A program made the translations under genes and the position numbers. Positions 32,822-35,863 of a DNA stretch of 35,863 nt are shown here, piece by piece; within the stretch, counting starts at the first letter, position 1, and each line of letters starts with the position of its first letter. Under the pieces are notes generated by a model that saw only the letters and a list, made by a program, of their open reading frames with translations, made no database searches and was not told the origin of the DNA. The DNA lies in IMG/VR virus record IMGVR_UViG_3300024255_001548, positions 1 through 35,863 of that record. One strand, given 5' to 3'. Source of the DNA: a virus.

Positions 32822-33852
32822 TGGAAACAGGAATAGTACAATGGTTCAATGATGCAAAAGGTTTTGGATTTGTAAAAACTGAAAACGGTGACGCAATTAT
32901 GTGTGAAAAGTACCATGTAAAGACGCTGCCTAAAACTTTAAAAGAAAGACAGCGTATACAATTTACTAGGGCATTCTGGGAAGGTAGAGAGTTTTGTACT
33001 GATATATCAGTAATAGCAGAGTTTGCTGCACCGTTACCTGAATATAGTTTAAAGAAGGGTAACATACATTGTGAAACGCCATTAGTTACAGTTTTTCATA
33101 ATGCTGTATCAGAAGAAGTATGTGATGCAATTATTGCAAAACATATTGCAGACGGAATGAATCCTGATAGTGGTAAGCAAAGTAGACAGGAAAGTTATAC
33201 ACAGGTTACTGAAGATGTAGAACAGCGCGGCATTAGTTTAGGCATGGATCCTAGTCATTACAACACAATTGCAACTGCTATTGTAGATAATTGCGGATTT
33301 GGATATTCATTAATCGAAGCAATTGACATATACAACTATGATATAGGCAGATATTTAGATTTACATCACGACTATCCTTATTTTCCAGATAAGATTAATT
33401 ATTATTCACATGGTGATAATGATAGAGTAGGTACAGGTATATTATACCTTAATGACGATTACGAAGGCGGCACAACTTATTTTCCTAAATTAGGAGTAGA
33501 CGTAAAGCCTAAGAAAGGTAGCTTGTTATATTTTAAACAGTCATATGACGAAGCTACTAATTGGAGTACAATACACGAAAGTACAAAAATTACTAAAGGT
33601 ACAAAATGGATTGCAAGTTGTTTCTTTAGTGAAAACGAACGTATAGGATTTACAGATAGGGAGGATTTTATGCCGGAAGAAAACCCAACTTTTGACGAAC
33701 CATTTTACGTCAAAAAATTTATGGAAATACAACGAGCAAATGTACAATTATATCGCAAACTTAAAACAATAGAAGATAGTGATTGTAGTGAAATGATTAA
33801 ACAAGAATTTAGTGATGACTTTTTTAAGAACATTGATAAATTAGTAAAATGA
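32821..33852 (+). CDS. Cold-shock domain fused to prolyl-4-hydroxylase-like 2OG oxygenase
   Basis: This 343-residue protein has two clear parts. Residues 1-68 are a cold-shock domain (METGIVQWFNDAKGFGFV with a perfect RNP1, KGFGFV at 13-18); RNP2 is altered, AIMCEKYHV instead of VFVHFSAI. Residues 85-275 are a prolyl-4-hydroxylase-like oxygenase: H182-x-D184 in YLDLHHDYPYF, GTGILYLNDDYEGGTTYFP, PKKGSLLYF, H252 in IHEST and K262 in KGTKW. This gives the Fe(II) triad and the Lys that binds 2OG. The C-terminal 70 residues are helical. The ATG at 32821 is chosen because it overlaps the previous stop; the two ATGs upstream would add five residues at most. Nucleic-acid-guided hydroxylation is an inference. 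Confidence 0.8.
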   Translation: METGIVQWFNDAKGFGFVKTENGDAIMCEKYHVKTLPKTLKERQRIQFTRAFWEGREFCTDISVIAEFAAPLPEYSLKKGNIHCETPLVTVFHNAVSEEVCDAIIAKHIADGMNPDSGKQSRQESYTQVTEDVEQRGISLGMDPSHYNTIATAIVDNCGFGYSLIEAIDIYNYDIGRYLDLHHDYPYFPDKINYYSHGDNDRVGTGILYLNDDYEGGTTYFPKLGVDVKPKKGSLLYFKQSYDEATNWSTIHESTKITKGTKWIASCFFSENERIGFTDREDFMPEENPTFDEPFYVKKFMEIQRANVQLYRKLKTIEDSDCSEMIKQEFSDDFFKNIDKLVK

Positions 33853-34292
33853 CTTTTTACATAACAGGTAGTACACGAGGGCTTGGAAAATACTTGTGCA
33901 AGCATTTTGATTGTACAAGTGTAAATAAACCTATTGACTTAGATGTTGATATTGACAAAGTGGTAGATTTGTTTGAAGAAGGAGATATTGTTATTCTAAA
34001 TGCACATGCAAGTCAATTAGAATATATAGAACGTCTTAAAGATAAATGTAAACTAGTTGTTATGGGTAGTATTGCCGCTGTAAATTTTGATAGAGATATG
34101 CCAGAGTATAGTAAACAGAAATGGGAACTTGAAAAGACTGTACAGCAATTAGCACTTCACAGTAAATACCCTATGTTATACTTACAACTAACAAGTAGCA
34201 GTTACAAAAATTATAAAATGATTGCAAATAGTATACAATTTTGGTTAGATAATCCAGACACAACATTTATAGGATATAACATTAATGAGTAA
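33849..34292 (+). CDS. Short SDR-type dehydrogenase-like protein 1
   Basis: This 147-residue protein is much shorter than the usual 240-260 of classical SDRs but retains the key signs: TGSTRGLG (residues 6-13), N51 in ILNAHAS, S74 in VMGSIAA and Y87-x3-K91 in YSKQK. The segment after the catalytic Lys is cut down to about 55 residues, so the substrate loop is minimal. It starts at the ATGA overlap with the cold-shock fusion and overlaps the next SDR by 8 nt. It could be a small NAD(P)-dependent reductase or a subunit working with the following protein. The reading frame is intact, so it is not a pseudogene. Confidence 0.65.
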   Translation: MTFYITGSTRGLGKYLCKHFDCTSVNKPIDLDVDIDKVVDLFEEGDIVILNAHASQLEYIERLKDKCKLVVMGSIAAVNFDRDMPEYSKQKWELEKTVQQLALHSKYPMLYLQLTSSSYKNYKMIANSIQFWLDNPDTTFIGYNINE

Positions 34293-34884
34293 TAAAATAG
34301 TAATTACAGGACACACAAGCGGAATCGGTAAAGCAATCTACGATAAGTTTACAGAAGTTAGCTGTAGAGAAATTGTAGGAATGAGTCGTAGTACTGGATA
34401 CGATATCGAAAAAGACTTTGATAAAGTTGTAGAAGAAGCTGCAGGAGCAGAAATTTTCATAAACAATGCTTATCGTGATTCACAACAACTAAAACTATTT
34501 CATGCATTAAAAGATAAAGTTGATATGATGGTAGTAATGGGTAGTGTTAGTAGACATTATCCTGAGCTTATTCCTACAGATTATGTACATGATAAACAGG
34601 CATTAGCTGAAGCATGTCGTTTAGAAAGTATTAATCCTAACGGCATTCCTGTACTACATTTAGATCTAAGTTTTATTGAAAACACAACGATTGATGAAAC
34701 AGATCCTACAGCATTTACTAGCGACTATAACACACCTTTAGAAGATATTGTAGATACAATTATATTTTGGGCACAAAAGCCTAGCATTAGACAAATAGAG
34801 TTTCGTTGGAAATTAACAGAACACGTTAAAAAAGAATTTGAAAGGATTAATTCCGAGTACGATGATTCAAGAATTAGGTTTTAG
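34285..34884 (+). CDS. Short SDR-type dehydrogenase-like protein 2
   Basis: This 199-residue SDR-like protein has TGHTSGIG (residues 8-15), N60-N61-A in FINNAYRD, S87 in VMGSVSR and Y100-x3-K104 in YVHDK. It is a divergent paralogue of the gene before it, with a fuller C-terminal part. It is shorter than classical SDRs. The last 18 bases overlap the convergent oxygenase gene on the minus strand. The two SDRs in tandem might form a heteromer. A sugar or polyol substrate is possible, but nothing in the sequence identifies it. Confidence 0.65.
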   Translation: MSNKIVITGHTSGIGKAIYDKFTEVSCREIVGMSRSTGYDIEKDFDKVVEEAAGAEIFINNAYRDSQQLKLFHALKDKVDMMVVMGSVSRHYPELIPTDYVHDKQALAEACRLESINPNGIPVLHLDLSFIENTTIDETDPTAFTSDYNTPLEDIVDTIIFWAQKPSIRQIEFRWKLTEHVKKEFERINSEYDDSRIRF

Positions 34885-35538
34885 TCTAAATGCAATAAAT
34901 TCCCAATCATCTGTTTTTGACGGATTAATTGCTTGATGTAATTCTTTTGCATCAAATAAAAATATATCATTTTTAAACACAGTTGTAGTATTTCCATTAA
35001 CTGTAATATTGCAACCTTCTGCAGGACATTTTAAATTTATTACAGCGTTGTAATAGTTATCATGACCGTTGCCGTCAGTATGCGGCACCACAAATCCTTG
35101 AGGTCCTAAATTAAAATAAACAACTTCAATATGTATATTAGTATCGTTAATATATTTTACTATCTTAGATAAATTTTCTTGTATTTTAGGATGTAGCATC
35201 TTTTCTTTTTCAAACTCGCTGTCTAAAAATACTGTACATAAATTATGATCGTTTAATAGTTCGATATTAATACCTGATGATTCTATTTCACTTATACTTC
35301 CTTCGTAGTCCGATTGTTCAAACATAGAAGAAGAAAAATCAACAAATTCTTTATCTTTAATTTCGTAGTATATCCATCCTTCTCTGCCTGTTTTAATTTT
35401 ATTATTAATTAACTCGTTTTTAATATCTGATTCAAAGTTAATATCAAATGGATCAACAAAAAATTTAGATAATACAGAATATGCATTACTAGAAAGTTCT
35501 TTGTCAAAACTACTATCGTATTTTAATTTTATGTCCAT
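34867..35538 (-). CDS. 2OG-oxygenase-like protein, minus strand
   Basis: This 223-residue protein has Fe(II)-ligand candidates H153 and D155 in FVVPHTDGNGHDNYYN, and H201 in DAKELHQAINPS. The text between them (AVINLKCPAEGCNITVNG, then FKNDIFLFD) has the strands of a double-stranded beta-helix, as in aspartyl/asparaginyl hydroxylases. The first 100 residues are Asp/Glu-rich and unassigned. It overlaps the end of the upstream minus-strand gene by 10 nt and ends convergently against the SDR gene. With the other five it makes six putative 2OG oxygenases in this window. Confidence 0.6.
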   Translation of the reverse strand: MDIKLKYDSSFDKELSSNAYSVLSKFFVDPFDINFESDIKNELINNKIKTGREGWIYYEIKDKEFVDFSSSMFEQSDYEGSISEIESSGINIELLNDHNLCTVFLDSEFEKEKMLHPKIQENLSKIVKYINDTNIHIEVVYFNLGPQGFVVPHTDGNGHDNYYNAVINLKCPAEGCNITVNGNTTTVFKNDIFLFDAKELHQAINPSKTDDWEFIAFRLKPNS

Positions 35539-35861
35539 CTTTCAAATCTTTCTAAATTAGCAAAAAATGCATCAGGATGTATTTCCCACACAGTTTGATC
35601 TGTATGTCTGTAATGCACTTCTTTAATTTTACTTACTATGCCTATTTTAGCAAGTGTAGGAAAATATATAGAGTGTACTAGTCTTTGACTTCCTTCTTTA
35701 CTTTTGTTTGATGTAGCAAATACTCTACCTTTGCCTTTTGTCCACTCTAAACAAGCAGGAAGCATAAATTGATCTGTTAAGTTTTGATGTTCAGCACAGA
35801 GTCGATTTGCTTTTACTAATCCGTTGTGTGGTCTTGCTTCGCCAAATGTGCATACTCTTGT
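35529..35861 (-). CDS. Unknown protein, 5'-truncated by the window
   Basis: The frame is open to the right edge of the window, so the N-terminus is missing; 110 residues are seen. The visible start at 35765 is internal. The part seen reads CTFGEARPHNGLVKANRLCAEH near the edge, then SKEGSQRLVHSIYFPTLAKI, then EVHYRHTDQTVWEIHPDAFF and a basic ending. I recognise no family with confidence. The middle is compatible with a small winged-helix or DNA-binding segment, but this is a guess. It overlaps the oxygenase gene by 10 nt and is likely co-expressed with it. Confidence 0.5.
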   Translation of the reverse strand, partial: TRVCTFGEARPHNGLVKANRLCAEHQNLTDQFMLPACLEWTKGKGRVFATSNKSKEGSQRLVHSIYFPTLAKIGIVSKIKEVHYRHTDQTVWEIHPDAFFANLERFERWT

Positions 35862-35863
35862 AA

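Noticed and set aside
33849-34292. Broken SDR gene by frameshift with the next SDR
   Set aside because: Both proteins have their own complete set of SDR signature motifs and an ATG overlap, so they are two short genes and not one split gene.
1-35863. CRISPR arrays, diversity-generating retroelements, tRNA genes, insertion sequences
   Set aside because: I saw no regularly spaced repeats, no reverse transcriptase, no tRNA-like cloverleaf in the short gaps and no transposase or terminal inverted repeats.

Overview
The window looks like part of the genome of a virulent, T4-like tailed phage from a marine or other aquatic setting. The pointers are strong AT bias (about one third G+C by eye), almost no non-coding DNA, start/stop overlaps of the ATGA and TAATG kind, a run of tail-fibre genes, and three T4-type late-promoter motifs (NATAAATA) set 26-28 nt before gene starts. 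Pelagibacter myophages and cyanomyophages are the closest known style. The host cannot be fixed from this sequence. I see no tRNA, rRNA, integrase, transposase, replication gene or CRISPR array. No gene-free stretch reaches 300 bases; the longest is about 65.

Layout. (1) 1-6828, + strand: five structural genes. They are the C-terminal part of a tail-collar fibre, two large fibre proteins sharing an N-terminal module, and two paralogous tail-associated proteins. (2) 6840-12601: a sigma70-type promoter, then a small unknown gene, two tandem glycosyltransferase-like proteins, a protein with repeated carbohydrate-binding-like segments, a GT-A-like protein and the first radical SAM (rSAM) enzyme. 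(3) 12597-20289: a late-type promoter, a 2-oxoglutarate (2OG) oxygenase, two glycosyltransferases related at their C-termini, a sugar-nucleotide epimerase, two SGNH-hydrolase-like proteins and a second large rSAM enzyme. (4) 20286-27547: a textbook sigma70 promoter starting a second run: GT-A-like protein, SPASM-type rSAM, small rSAM, shortened UDP-sugar dehydrogenase, epimerase, methyltransferase, large rSAM, small rSAM. (5) 30358-27528, - strand: a three-gene block with a QueC-like PP-loop ATPase and two rSAM enzymes. (6) 30412-34884, + strand: four further 2OG-oxygenase-like proteins (one fused to a cold-shock domain), a possible kinase-like protein and two short SDR proteins. (7) 35861-34867, - strand: an unknown partial gene and one more 2OG-oxygenase-like protein.

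How it may work together. Directly after the fibre genes lies a dense island of tailoring enzymes: eight rSAM proteins, six 2OG-oxygenase-like proteins, about six glycosyltransferase-like proteins, two SGNH hydrolases, three sugar-nucleotide enzymes, a methyltransferase and a PP-loop ATPase. My inference is that it makes and attaches unusual sugars or peptide modifications, either on the phage's own tail and capsid or on host surface glycans or proteins. No substrate can be read from the sequence. The most unusual items are the cold-shock/prolyl-hydroxylase fusion, the QueC-like plus two-rSAM operon, the four rSAM proteins with their auxiliary-cluster cysteines in front of the catalytic core, and a dnaX-type slippery heptamer where the UDP-sugar dehydrogenase meets the epimerase.
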